Assembly: GCA_002308935.1 (NCBI GenBank)
Contig: DBWN01000266.1
Span: 22,619 to 33,418 of the forward strand
Direction: 5' to 3'
Length of the DNA stretch: 10,800 nucleotides
From: Bacteroidales bacterium UBA1237
GTDB taxonomy: Bacteria > Bacteroidota > Bacteroidia > Bacteroidales > UBA932
The translations under genes and the position numbers were made by a program. The notes beneath the pieces are model-generated. The model searched no databases. It saw nothing but the letters and a program-made list of their open reading frames with translations, and was not told the DNA's origin. Positions 1 through 7,166 of this stretch are shown piece after piece; position 1 is the stretch's first letter, and each line of letters starts with the position of its first letter.

Positions 1-518
1 TCACCTGCGGAATTCAGAGCCTGTCCAAGGTAGAGAGCGGCGTTTCCGTTGCTGTAACCGGGATCGATCTCGACAGCCTTCTTGAGGCTCTCTGCTGCGG
101 CTGCCATATCCTTTGCCTGGATGGCTGCCCTACCTGCAGAGAAGTAAGCCGCGGGAATGAGGGGTTCTGCCTCAAGCTCCACTTCGTCAACACCATAATC
201 CTTGGCGATCTTTACGGCCTCCTGGAATTTGTCGGCTGCGGCGGTGAAGTCCTTGTTGTTGAAGAGTTCCTTACCCATTGAGAGAACAACGGCAGGTATG
301 ATGTTCTTGCAGTTGGCGACAATTTCCGCACCCTCATCACCCAAAGCCTCAGCGGCCTTGAGGGCATCCTGGAAAGATGCTAATGCGGCTGCCCTGTCAC
401 CTTCTGCGAGTTGTGAGGCCCCATTGTTGTAGGTCTCGGTTACAGAAGCGAGGTCCTGGGCGGACACAAATGCGGCTGACATCAAGATTGCAGCCAAAGC
501 GAGAAATACTTTTTTCAT
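1..518 (-). CDS. Secreted tetratricopeptide-repeat (TPR) protein, 3' end outside the window
   Basis: The reading frame opens at the ATG at 518-516 and stays open for 172 codons to the window edge, so the C-terminus is missing. The first 20 residues form a classical Sec signal peptide: MKK, a hydrophobic core, then VSA before the likely cleavage at Q21. No lipobox cysteine is seen, so a soluble periplasmic protein is more likely than a lipoprotein. The mature part is alanine-rich and helical with TPR-like spacing: about residues 27-60, 78-110, and 121-155, the last ending in the typical pattern KKAVEIDPGYSNGNAALYLGQAL. TPRs are protein-binding scaffolds; the partner cannot be told from sequence. 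It is transcribed divergently from the M16-like gene. The start is fixed by the signal peptide. Confidence is high for a secreted TPR protein and nil for a specific role. Confidence 0.88.
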   Translation of the reverse strand, partial: MKKVFLALAAILMSAAFVSAQDLASVTETYNNGASQLAEGDRAAALASFQDALKAAEALGDEGAEIVANCKNIIPAVVLSMGKELFNNKDFTAAADKFQEAVKIAKDYGVDEVELEAEPLIPAAYFSAGRAAIQAKDMAAAAESLKKAVEIDPGYSNGNAALYLGQALNSAG

Positions 519-544
519 GATCTATAAAGGGTTTTATTATACTT

Positions 545-560
545 TCGTTCGCATGAACGA
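545..560. repeat. Short perfect inverted repeat in the divergent promoter region
   Basis: TCGTTC and GAACGA form 6-bp perfect arms around a 4-base spacer. It lies directly downstream of the minus-strand -7 motif, around the predicted start of the TPR transcript. It could be a repressor operator or a short hairpin in the TPR leader. Six-bp arms can occur by chance, so the function is inferred only from position. Confidence 0.35.
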
Positions 561-568
561 CAAAATTA
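561..568 (-). promoter_or_regulatory. Candidate Bacteroidota -7 promoter element for the TPR gene
   Basis: Read on the minus strand, 568-561 is TAATTTTG, an exact match to the Bacteroidota -7 consensus TAnnTTTG. It lies 42 bases upstream of the TPR start codon and would give a leader of roughly 35 bases. No clear TTTG -33 box is found at the usual 19-21 base spacing, so the call rests on one element in an AT-rich gap. Confidence 0.4.
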
Positions 569-582
569 GTAAAAATAAACTT

Positions 583-590
583 TAATTTTG
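583..590 (+). promoter_or_regulatory. Candidate Bacteroidota -7 promoter element for the M16-like gene
   Basis: The bases at 583-590 read TAATTTTG, matching TAnnTTTG exactly, 16 bases before the ATG at 607. The transcript would start only about 10 bases before the start codon. No good -33 TTTG is present at the expected spacing. The matching motif on the other strand at 568-561 makes this a compact divergent promoter region. Confidence 0.4.
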
Positions 591-606
591 CGTAAAACTT
601 GACAAA

Positions 607-3537
607 ATGGCTAGTGCACACTATAAAACATCTATAAAGGACATCTACAGCAGCTTCATTCGCCATGTCGCGTTGTCGCTTCTGGGATTGCTGATTCCAA
701 TAATTGTGCCAGCTACGGATTTGCCTAAATTGGCGAAGGGGGCCAACGTACATAACGGAACTCTTGAAAATGGTGTAAACTACTATGTAGTAACCAATAA
801 GACACAAAAAGGGAAGGTCGATATCGCTCTTGTCCAGAAGGTCGGTACGGGAATGGAAAGCGTGAAGGAAGCGGGATCTTCCGTGGTCATTGCCCGAGGA
901 TCCCTCTCAGAAGTGTCCCATTTTTCCGACCAGTCGCCTCAGGATTTCATGGCGTCCAACGGTTTGTGGCCGGGTAAAGAAGGATACGTCGATGTCAGGG
1001 AAGACGCTACTATATACAGATTCAATGAAATTGATCTTCCCTTCAAGACGAGCGCTATTGACTCCACACTGCTGCTTATTTTTGACATAATAGGCCGGGA
1101 CAACGGAAGAATGACCCATCTGTATTCTCCGCAGAACCAGGCTATAGTGATCTCAGGGGATATAGACGCTTCCGTGGTGCTCGGGAAGATGTTCATGCTT
1201 TCTATGCTCGTCGGAAAGCAGAAGGCGTACGGGACCGACAGTTTCTACAGCTGGAGGGCCAAACCCCGTGCGACGGTCAATACATGTCCCGCACCTTCAC
1301 CATTGACCTCTTCTGTCATAGCGGACTATTCCTCTCCCAGACCTTCTCTTGAGGATATGGAGACAGTCCAGCCGCTGGTCTCAGAGAAGTATGCTGACGA
1401 ACTCGGAATAATTCTCCGCAAGCGTATCAAGGCCGCTTTGAGAGAACGTGGGATTCCGATGGCTTCTGTTGACTTCAGCTACATCCCCGGCTCCAGGACT
1501 TCCGGGGATGAACACTATCGTATCGGTGTCACGACATCATCTTCCCGCCTTGAAGATGCCACGGAGGTCCTGTCAACAGTGTTGGCCGACCTTGATAGCG
1601 GTGGAGTGTCTCCGGAAGAGTACCTTGACTCCATGACCGGCAACAATATGGCGATGCTGGCGAACAACAAAGGAGACGCCCTTCCCAACAGCTGGTACCT
1701 GGACCAGTGCATTTCCGCTTTCCTGTACGGCTCTTCGTTGGCGCCCCGTTCGGAGCAGATAAAGTTCTTCACCAGCAAGAACCTGTCCAATGATGAAGGC
1801 ACGCGTCTTTTCAACAACTTCGTATCCGCACTGCTTGACAGGACACGCAACCTTACCCTGGATGTTTCTTCTGAGAGTGCAGACCCGGATGCGATCCTCA
1901 AGCTTTTTGACAGGACATGGACTGAGAGGACGTTCCGCAGTTCGGAACTTTACCGTGCTGACAACTCTGACACTACCCGCTTGAAGAAACCTGCTGTCAA
2001 GGTCAAAGTCAGCATAGACAATGCTGAACCTCTTTCCGGAGGAAGGGTCTGGACTTTCTCCAATGGTATCAAGGTGATATACAAGAAGATCTCAAGTCAG
2101 GACATATTCCATTATTCTTGGCTTCTCAAAGGCGGTTATTCCGGGGTTCCGGATCTCCGTACCGGAGAAGGTGCGTACATTTCAGATATGCTGTGGCAGG
2201 AGAATGTCGCTGGAATGACGTCGAATGATTTCAGGGACATGCTGACCGCGAACGGAATCACGATGGACGCAGAGGTGACAGTTTCCGACTTCCGGATAAG
2301 CGGATACGCTCCATCCAGAAGAATCAATCTTGTAATGAAGTCCCTGCTTGCTTTGGCGAATGAGCGTGAAATCAATCAACGGTCATATAACGCTTACAGA
2401 AGGAACGAGGCCTTGAGAAGGGACATTGAAGCAGGAGGACTCGAATGGAAGAGAAGCATTCTGGACAGTCTGCTCTCCCCCGGTTCTGATTATACCCGAT
2501 ACAAAAGACCGATCGATCTTTCCGATGACTTCAACAGGAGGTGTGAAAGATTCTTCGGCGACCAGTTCTCCAAAATGAATGACGGCGTCCTGATCATAGT
2601 GGGCAACTTCCCCGAGGCCACCCTCAAGAAGATACTGATCCAATACATGGGCGGATTCAGGACCGAAAAGGTTGCGACGTTCAGGACGCGCAGCCAGGCC
2701 AATCCCGTTCCCGGAACGAAGGTGAAGTACGCTGATGGACCGGTACCTTCGGTCGACCTCGCCTTCAGCGCTGCTGTGGATTATACTGTGGACAATCTCC
2801 TTGCCGGGGAACTCGCCGCTTATTTCATGGAGGACGTGATTGCCGATGAGGCCGCCAGTGCCGGATGGTATGTGACATCCGACTGGCGTTTTGACCTTTT
2901 CCCTGAAGAGCGTTTCTACATGACAATGTCAATGATGCCTTCAGCTCCTGAAGGTCTTCCCGCCACTTTGATGCCTGAGGATTCTTCCGAGGAAATGCTT
3001 TCAAGGGTCAACGCTGCGATAAGGAAGGCCGGCTCCATGAAGATAAGTCCGGACCTTGCCAAAGCCGGCCGGACAATGCTCAGCAACTCCGTATCATCGT
3101 GGAGCAGCGATCCCGAGATGATCATCCGGATGATGATACTCAGATATTCATATGGTAAGGACCTTATGAGCAACCAGTCGGAGAAGGTGAATTCCGTCAC
3201 TTCCCAGAAAATAGAGGCGATGCTCAAAGCTCTCTCCGAAGGAGCTATCGCCCAATATGTCGTGAGGAAGGATCCTCCCGGCGAGGTCATAGAAGAGCCG
3301 GCAGTGAAAGAAGACTCCTATCCGAAGGTCGGTCCTTATCCCGTCCCCGAATCCGACACTACACGTAATGCTGCATATTACCGTTACCTGTTCCAAGGAG
3401 GTTCTGTACCACCGGCTGACAACTATTGGAATCCGGTGGAAATAGAACATGGGGCGGCATTGATGAAGAAGGAATCCGAGGAAGAACTGCTTCGACAGGA
3501 GGCGGATGCTGAAGACAATAAAGAAGAGGAAGAGTGA
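607..3537 (+). CDS. Exported M16 (insulinase/pitrilysin-like) protein lacking the zinc site
   Basis: This 976-residue protein has the size and two-half build of the periplasmic M16 peptidases common in Bacteroidota. An N-terminal export signal is likely: a basic stretch to about residue 20, then the hydrophobic segment 21-36. The first M16 domain begins near residue 51 with TLENGVNYYVV and continues to VDIALVQKVGTGMES, the family's opening strands. The region after it (about 87-107), where active members carry HxxEH, has no such motif, so zinc binding and proteolysis are probably lost. A second M16-like lobe starts near 480 (VWTFSNGIKVIYKK) and another core block, VLIIVGNFPEATLKKILIQY, lies near 662-681. 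The extreme C-terminus is strongly acidic. The start at 607 is used because the next in-frame Met is near residue 83, inside the domain. The DUF3109 gene follows after one base. A pseudoenzyme scaffold or chaperone role is an inference. Confidence 0.85.
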   Translation: MASAHYKTSIKDIYSSFIRHVALSLLGLLIPIIVPATDLPKLAKGANVHNGTLENGVNYYVVTNKTQKGKVDIALVQKVGTGMESVKEAGSSVVIARGSLSEVSHFSDQSPQDFMASNGLWPGKEGYVDVREDATIYRFNEIDLPFKTSAIDSTLLLIFDIIGRDNGRMTHLYSPQNQAIVISGDIDASVVLGKMFMLSMLVGKQKAYGTDSFYSWRAKPRATVNTCPAPSPLTSSVIADYSSPRPSLEDMETVQPLVSEKYADELGIILRKRIKAALRERGIPMASVDFSYIPGSRTSGDEHYRIGVTTSSSRLEDATEVLSTVLADLDSGGVSPEEYLDSMTGNNMAMLANNKGDALPNSWYLDQCISAFLYGSSLAPRSEQIKFFTSKNLSNDEGTRLFNNFVSALLDRTRNLTLDVSSESADPDAILKLFDRTWTERTFRSSELYRADNSDTTRLKKPAVKVKVSIDNAEPLSGGRVWTFSNGIKVIYKKISSQDIFHYSWLLKGGYSGVPDLRTGEGAYISDMLWQENVAGMTSNDFRDMLTANGITMDAEVTVSDFRISGYAPSRRINLVMKSLLALANEREINQRSYNAYRRNEALRRDIEAGGLEWKRSILDSLLSPGSDYTRYKRPIDLSDDFNRRCERFFGDQFSKMNDGVLIIVGNFPEATLKKILIQYMGGFRTEKVATFRTRSQANPVPGTKVKYADGPVPSVDLAFSAAVDYTVDNLLAGELAAYFMEDVIADEAASAGWYVTSDWRFDLFPEERFYMTMSMMPSAPEGLPATLMPEDSSEEMLSRVNAAIRKAGSMKISPDLAKAGRTMLSNSVSSWSSDPEMIIRMMILRYSYGKDLMSNQSEKVNSVTSQKIEAMLKALSEGAIAQYVVRKDPPGEVIEEPAVKEDSYPKVGPYPVPESDTTRNAAYYRYLFQGGSVPPADNYWNPVEIEHGAALMKKESEEELLRQEADAEDNKEEEE

Positions 3538-3538
3538 T

Positions 3539-4144
3539 ATGGCCAGAGAAGATTTCGGAACGATAGTCCAGATAGGCGATGTGCTTATTTCGGAGGAGGT
3601 TGTGACTGAGTATTTCGCATGTGATTACGAGACATGCCGTGGCAAGTGCTGCATAGTCGGGGACAGCGGGGCTCCTCTTCTTGAGGAAGAACTCGGATCC
3701 ATCGAGAGAAACTACTCCAGATACTCGGACCTCATGCAACCGAAGGGAAGAGCGGCGGTAGACGCCAAGGGTTTCTTTGACATTGACCGTGACGGTGACC
3801 TGGTGACTCCTCTTTGCGAGGGATCTGAAGAGTGTGCATACTGTTTCTTCGAAGGGGCCGGGAACTGTTTCTGCTCGATGGAACGCAGATGGTTCGAGGG
3901 CAAGTGTGACTTCAGGAAACCGATCTCATGTCAGCTTTATCCCATCCGTGTCACAAAAATGCCCGGAGGAGGGGAAGCTCTGAACCTTCACCGCTGGGAC
4001 ATATGCAAAGATGCCTTCGCGAAGGGTAAACGCGAGGGCATCAGGGTGTATCAGTTCCTCAAAGATCCCATTGTCCGCCAATGGGGGGAGGAATTCTATG
4101 ACATGCTTTGTGCGGCCGCCCGGAAGATAAACTCCGAGGAATAG
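3539..4144 (+). CDS. DUF3109 family cysteine-rich protein (YkgJ-like metal/Fe-S binding)
   Basis: This is a 201-residue cytoplasmic protein with 13 cysteines, typical of the DUF3109 family found across Bacteroidota. An N-terminal cluster at C28, C33, C37 and C38 (CDYETCRGKCC) is followed by C93, C99, C102, C110, C112, C123 and then C131 in the hallmark SCQLYPIRV. This pattern resembles the YkgJ-type CxxxCxxxCC...CxxYP fold, which is thought to bind zinc or an Fe-S cluster. The function is not known; no catalytic role should be assumed. The frame is open 11 codons further upstream to an ATG at 3506, but the start at 3539 is preferred. It gives the family-like N-terminus, sits one base after the M16-like stop, and has a purine-rich AGGA about 8 bases before it. 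The pair is probably co-transcribed. Confidence 0.88.
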   Translation: MAREDFGTIVQIGDVLISEEVVTEYFACDYETCRGKCCIVGDSGAPLLEEELGSIERNYSRYSDLMQPKGRAAVDAKGFFDIDRDGDLVTPLCEGSEECAYCFFEGAGNCFCSMERRWFEGKCDFRKPISCQLYPIRVTKMPGGGEALNLHRWDICKDAFAKGKREGIRVYQFLKDPIVRQWGEEFYDMLCAAARKINSEE

Positions 4145-4147
4145 AAA

Positions 4148-4378
4148 TCATTCTCCTACAGGCTCTGCCGGAGGAGCATCCAGAAGCGCTTTCGCAGCTT
4201 CATAATCTTCGGCATTCACTTTCACCTCAACACTGTTGAGTGCAGCATTGATGCAGGGAAAAGTGGATGTCTGCCTGAATATCTGGGCAGGAATCCCGTT
4301 GTCGCGAAGAAGACCTGCGGTCACTTCGGCGCTGAACTGGTCGGCGAAAGTCGCCACCACTTTGAATTCTTCTTCCAT
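4148..4378 (-). CDS. DUF2007 family small protein
   Basis: A 76-residue protein with the DUF2007 pattern. It opens with a strand (FKVVATFADQ), then a helix and turn (SAEVTAGLLRDNGIPAQIF), a middle loop, and ends VEVKVNAEDYEAAKALLD. The family is labelled a putative prokaryotic signal-transducing domain, but its biochemical role is unproven. The frame extends upstream to an ATG at 4447; that form would add 23 residues and overlap the upstream gene by 38 bases. The start at 4378 gives the usual family N-terminus and a 31-base gap, so it is preferred. It is the second gene of a leftward pair and converges on the DUF3109 gene with only three bases between stops. Confidence 0.8.
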   Translation of the reverse strand: MEEEFKVVATFADQFSAEVTAGLLRDNGIPAQIFRQTSTFPCINAALNSVEVKVNAEDYEAAKALLDAPPAEPVGE

Positions 4379-4409
4379 GGTATATGTGATTTGAACAGTT
4401 GAGCCGGAA

Positions 4410-4877
4410 TCAATTGGCTTCCCCTCTTGCCTTGCTCTCAATGGCATAGACCAGACGGACTACATCTTTTCTCAGTCCTTCCATCTGGAATCCGGTGATA
4501 TCTCTTGTAAGTGTTATCCTGTCCTCCAGCATCCTGGTCAGTCTGGAAAGGCCCCCGTTCCTTCTGAAGGTGAGGTTTTCCCCTTCTTCCGATTCGAGGG
4601 AATATCCCCTTTCCTCCATCGCTTTTATTACAATTGGACGGATTTCATTGTATTCTCCAGGAACGATAACATCTTTCTTCATGAACCCGAACGAAGGGTA
4701 GAGGGCGGAAAGGAGAGCGAAAACAATGGCGATCTGCCACAAGGAATTGTATCCGTTCTTGAAAAGGGAATTGATATCAGTGTCAAGATATCCTACGGCC
4801 ATAAGGATGCCGAACATTATCGCCACTATGATGACAATGTAGAAGAAGTACTTGACTGCTCGGATTGCGTATTTCAT
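4410..4877 (-). CDS. Uncharacterised two-helix inner-membrane protein
   Basis: A 155-residue protein. Two hydrophobic segments span about residues 8-30 (KYFFYIVIIVAIMFGILMAV region) and 46-62 (WQIAIVFALLSALYPSF). A soluble C-terminal domain of about 90 residues follows. This domain has alternating strands and one helix (IRPIVIKAMEERGYSL, then LTFRRNGGLSRLTRMLEDRITLTRD) and ends in VRLVYAIE. I do not recognise a named family; the domain loosely recalls small membrane-tethered beta domains. The start at 4877 (MKYAIRAVKYF) is chosen over 4889, which only adds MLFT. It is upstream of the DUF2007 gene on the same strand, 31 bases apart, so the two are likely an operon. It is transcribed divergently from the coiled-coil gene. 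Confidence 0.75.
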   Translation of the reverse strand: MKYAIRAVKYFFYIVIIVAIMFGILMAVGYLDTDINSLFKNGYNSLWQIAIVFALLSALYPSFGFMKKDVIVPGEYNEIRPIVIKAMEERGYSLESEEGENLTFRRNGGLSRLTRMLEDRITLTRDITGFQMEGLRKDVVRLVYAIESKARGEAN

Positions 4878-4912
4878 GGTAAAAAGCACGGGATTGTTTC
4901 CGCCCGTTGTTG

Positions 4913-4920
4913 CAAATATA
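4913..4920 (-). promoter_or_regulatory. Candidate Bacteroidota -7 element for the membrane-protein/DUF2007 pair
   Basis: Read on the minus strand, 4920-4913 is TATATTTG, an exact TAnnTTTG match, 35 bases upstream of the start at 4877. No clear -33 TTTG is seen at 19-21 bases. The surrounding divergent gap (4890-5038) is AT-rich and otherwise featureless. Confidence 0.45.
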
Positions 4921-4974
4921 ACTAAAGTTATTTGTCGGTGTGCATAATCTGAGGAATCAATACCCTATTCATCA

Positions 4975-5005
4975 TTCGCATATTGCACGAATTTTGTTAC
5001 TTTTG
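4975..5005 (+). promoter_or_regulatory. Candidate Bacteroidota promoter for the coiled-coil/hemW genes
   Basis: The bases 4998-5005 read TACTTTTG, an exact TAnnTTTG -7 element. Nineteen bases upstream, TTCG (4975-4978) matches the -33 TTTG box at three of four positions. The start codon follows 33 bases after the -7 element. This is the best-formed promoter candidate in the window. Confidence 0.55.
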
Positions 5006-5038
5006 CATCCGGAGAAACAACATTAATATTAGAATATC

Positions 5039-6007
5039 ATGACAGAAGATCCGCTAGAGCGTATTGAACGCGAAGAGAAACAGAAGAAAAACCAGAACCT
5101 CAAAGCGGCTGTTTGGGTGCTTGGAGCGATATGTGCTGCCCTGATCGGCATCCTGGGATTCCTGCAGTACAAGCAGGCTTCAGTCCGTAAACTGATCAAA
5201 ACTGATTCGGACAGCGTAAGCACTTCCGGCTCATTTTATGCACTAGTTGAGGAGCTCAATGACGAAAAACAGGACCTCATCAAACAGATGGAGGATCTGC
5301 AGAAGGATTATGAGAGCCTCTCTTCAGATTATGACAATATCAATTCCCAGCTTGATACATCAAGGGCCGAGGTCGCTCAGTTGATTGAGAAAATCAAATC
5401 CACTGACGCTACGAACCGCACGAAGATGCGCCAGTACGAGAAGGAACTCGGAACCCTGCGATCGATCATGCGTAATTACATCTCCCAGATAGACTCACTC
5501 AATACCCTCAATCATAAATTGACTGCGGATGTCGCCGCTGCGAGGAAGGAAGCTGAGGAAAGCAAGAAAGTCAATGAAGAACTCACCCAGCAGGTTGAGT
5601 CTCTTGCGGGCCAGGTCGCTGCCGGCTCTGTGCTCAAGGCCAGGGGAATCACCATCAACGCATACAATTCGGCTGATAAGATCACTGACAGGAGCAGCAG
5701 AGTAATCAGGCTCATGACTTCACTGAGTCTCGTTGAGAATGATCTCGCTCCCAAGGGTCCCGTCCGCGTTTACATCCGCGTGAAGGATCCTGACGGAATC
5801 ATCCTTACAAACAGTGTCAGGACGTCATTCACATTTGCGGGTGAGACCATGGTCGCTTCAGCGTCCCGTGAAGTTGATTACGAGGGACACGAAGTGGATC
5901 TGTCCATCTACCTCAATGAGATTGAATCTTACGTGAAGGGAATCTACACAGTGGACGTCTACACGGAGCAGGCATTCCTCGGATCGGCCGAGCTCATGCT
6001 CAGGTAG
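5039..6007 (+). CDS. Membrane-anchored coiled-coil protein with C-terminal beta domain
   Basis: A 322-residue protein in three parts. A charged N-terminal tail (1-21, rich in E and K) precedes one transmembrane helix at about 22-42. A long heptad-rich coiled coil spans about 66-197 and includes LVEELNDEKQDLIKQMEDLQ and VNEELTQQVESLAGQV. A beta-rich C-terminal domain (about 200-322) contains GPVRVYIRVKDPDGIIL and ends YTVDVYTEQAFLGSAELMLR. The positive-inside balance puts the short tail in the cytoplasm and the coiled coil and beta domain in the periplasm. Coiled coils of this kind are often misnamed SMC-like; no ATPase motifs are present. A role as a periplasmic spacer or scaffold is inferred. 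HemW follows after two bases, so the two are probably co-transcribed. I do not know a named family. Confidence 0.85.
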   Translation: MTEDPLERIEREEKQKKNQNLKAAVWVLGAICAALIGILGFLQYKQASVRKLIKTDSDSVSTSGSFYALVEELNDEKQDLIKQMEDLQKDYESLSSDYDNINSQLDTSRAEVAQLIEKIKSTDATNRTKMRQYEKELGTLRSIMRNYISQIDSLNTLNHKLTADVAAARKEAEESKKVNEELTQQVESLAGQVAAGSVLKARGITINAYNSADKITDRSSRVIRLMTSLSLVENDLAPKGPVRVYIRVKDPDGIILTNSVRTSFTFAGETMVASASREVDYEGHEVDLSIYLNEIESYVKGIYTVDVYTEQAFLGSAELMLR

Positions 6008-6009
6008 AG

Positions 6010-7116
6010 ATGATCTACGTCCACGTCCCTTTCTGTAAATCATTCTGCATCTACTGCGGTTTCTATTCAGAGAACCTTTCGAGGTGCGGAGGTGAAAGGG
6101 CGGCGGAAGAGTGGTCCAGACTGGTAAGGGAAGAGGCTTCCTTAAGGAAGGAAGAGATCCTTTCCTCTGCAGAGGTGGACACATTGTACATAGGAGGCGG
6201 CACCCCATCGGTGCTGCCCCTTTCTGTTATCGAGGATACGGTTTCATTCCTGAAAGCCATACTCGGCAAAAAAGATGAGGACTCTTTTGAGGAATTCACC
6301 ATCGAGGTCAATCCGGATGATATAGTGAAGAACGGAAAGGCCTATCTTGACGGCCTTTGCAGGATCGGTGTGAACCGGATCAGCATGGGTGTCCAGTCCT
6401 TCGATGACAATATCCTCCATTGGATGGGGAGGAGACACTCCTCCGATGATGTTCTGAAAGCAGTGGATCTGATCCGGGATGCGGGCTTCCAAAACCTCAG
6501 CATCGATCTGATATCCGGTATTTCCGGCCTGTCGGATGATGTTTGGGAGGAGACATTGTCCAAGGCGGTTTCTCTGTCACCGGAACATATTTCAGCATAC
6601 CAGTTGTCTGTCGAAGAGGGCAGCGCCCTTGACGATCTTGTGTCCAGAGGTGGTTATGTGGAGGCGGATGAGACCCAATGCGAAAGGCAGTACGGAATCC
6701 TTTGCCGTTACTTGTCCGAAGCCGGGTATGATCATTATGAGGTGTCGAACTTCTGTAAGCAAGGATTCCGGGCGGTGCACAACAGCGCATATTGGAAGAG
6801 GGTCCCATATGTCGGTCTTGGACCGGGCGCCCACTCTTTGGACGGAGAGCGTCTCCGTAAATGGAATTCCGAATCCTTCCCCGAATACTCTTCATCCAGT
6901 GAAATCCTGTCTGAAGAAGACCTCAGGGTCGAGACAATCATGCTTTCTCTGAGGACATCGGACGGAATGCCTTTCGAAAAGCTCTTATCCCTTTCTGAAG
7001 AAGGTAAGGTCAGGTCACTTATGGACGAAGGGGCGCTCGTAAAGGATGGAGGGCGTATCCGCATACCGGAAAAATGTTTCTTCACATCTGACAGCATAAT
7101 AAGGGATTTGCTGTAA
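6010..7116 (+). CDS. hemW: Radical SAM haem chaperone HemW
   Basis: A 368-residue cytoplasmic radical SAM protein. The [4Fe-4S] motif is C9-x3-C13-x2-C16 (CKSFCIYCGF). The position after the third Cys pair carries Phe, the HemW/YggW pattern, rather than the fourth Cys of true HemN. SAM-binding landmarks follow: GGGTPS at 62-67, EVNPDD at 99-104, NRISMGVQSF at 122-131 and SIDLISGI at 164-171. Then come AYQLSVEEGS near 196-205, YEVSNF at 243-248, HNSAYW at 257-262 and GLGPGAHS at 269-276. HemW binds haem and delivers it to haem proteins; it is not the coproporphyrinogen oxidase, despite older annotations. It begins two bases after the coiled-coil gene. The length fits the family. Many Bacteroidales keep HemW although they take up haem rather than make it. 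Confidence 0.95.
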   Translation: MIYVHVPFCKSFCIYCGFYSENLSRCGGERAAEEWSRLVREEASLRKEEILSSAEVDTLYIGGGTPSVLPLSVIEDTVSFLKAILGKKDEDSFEEFTIEVNPDDIVKNGKAYLDGLCRIGVNRISMGVQSFDDNILHWMGRRHSSDDVLKAVDLIRDAGFQNLSIDLISGISGLSDDVWEETLSKAVSLSPEHISAYQLSVEEGSALDDLVSRGGYVEADETQCERQYGILCRYLSEAGYDHYEVSNFCKQGFRAVHNSAYWKRVPYVGLGPGAHSLDGERLRKWNSESFPEYSSSSEILSEEDLRVETIMLSLRTSDGMPFEKLLSLSEEGKVRSLMDEGALVKDGGRIRIPEKCFFTSDSIIRDLL

Positions 7117-7166
7117 GATGATATGCGATTTTTCCGTATCTTGGGAAGAATCAAAAAAACACAGTC

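Noticed and set aside
520..640. An 11-base direct repeat (ATCTATAAAGG at 520-530 and 630-640), with a further CTATAAA at 621-627.
   Set aside because: The copies are short, AT-rich and 110 bases apart, and one lies inside the M16-like coding region. Chance is the simplest explanation and no element boundaries are visible.
397..807. A 136-codon open frame on the minus strand spanning the divergent gap.
   Set aside because: It overlaps both the TPR gene and the start of the M16-like gene, runs through the promoter region and has no protein-like pattern.
4148..4170. A terminator between the convergent DUF3109 and DUF2007 genes.
   Set aside because: Only an imperfect stem (CTCCT with AGGAG, interrupted) is present and neither strand has a T-run after it.
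6010..7116. Oxygen-independent coproporphyrinogen III oxidase (HemN).
   Set aside because: The motif CKSFCIYCGF lacks the fourth cysteine of HemN, the protein begins directly at the radical SAM motif, and the C-terminal motifs are HemW-like.
7107..7166. A possible promoter before the aminopeptidase gene (TTTG at 7107-7110, TATCTTGG at 7137-7144).
   Set aside because: The -7 box has a mismatch and the spacing is 26 bases rather than 19-21. Read-through from hemW is at least as likely.
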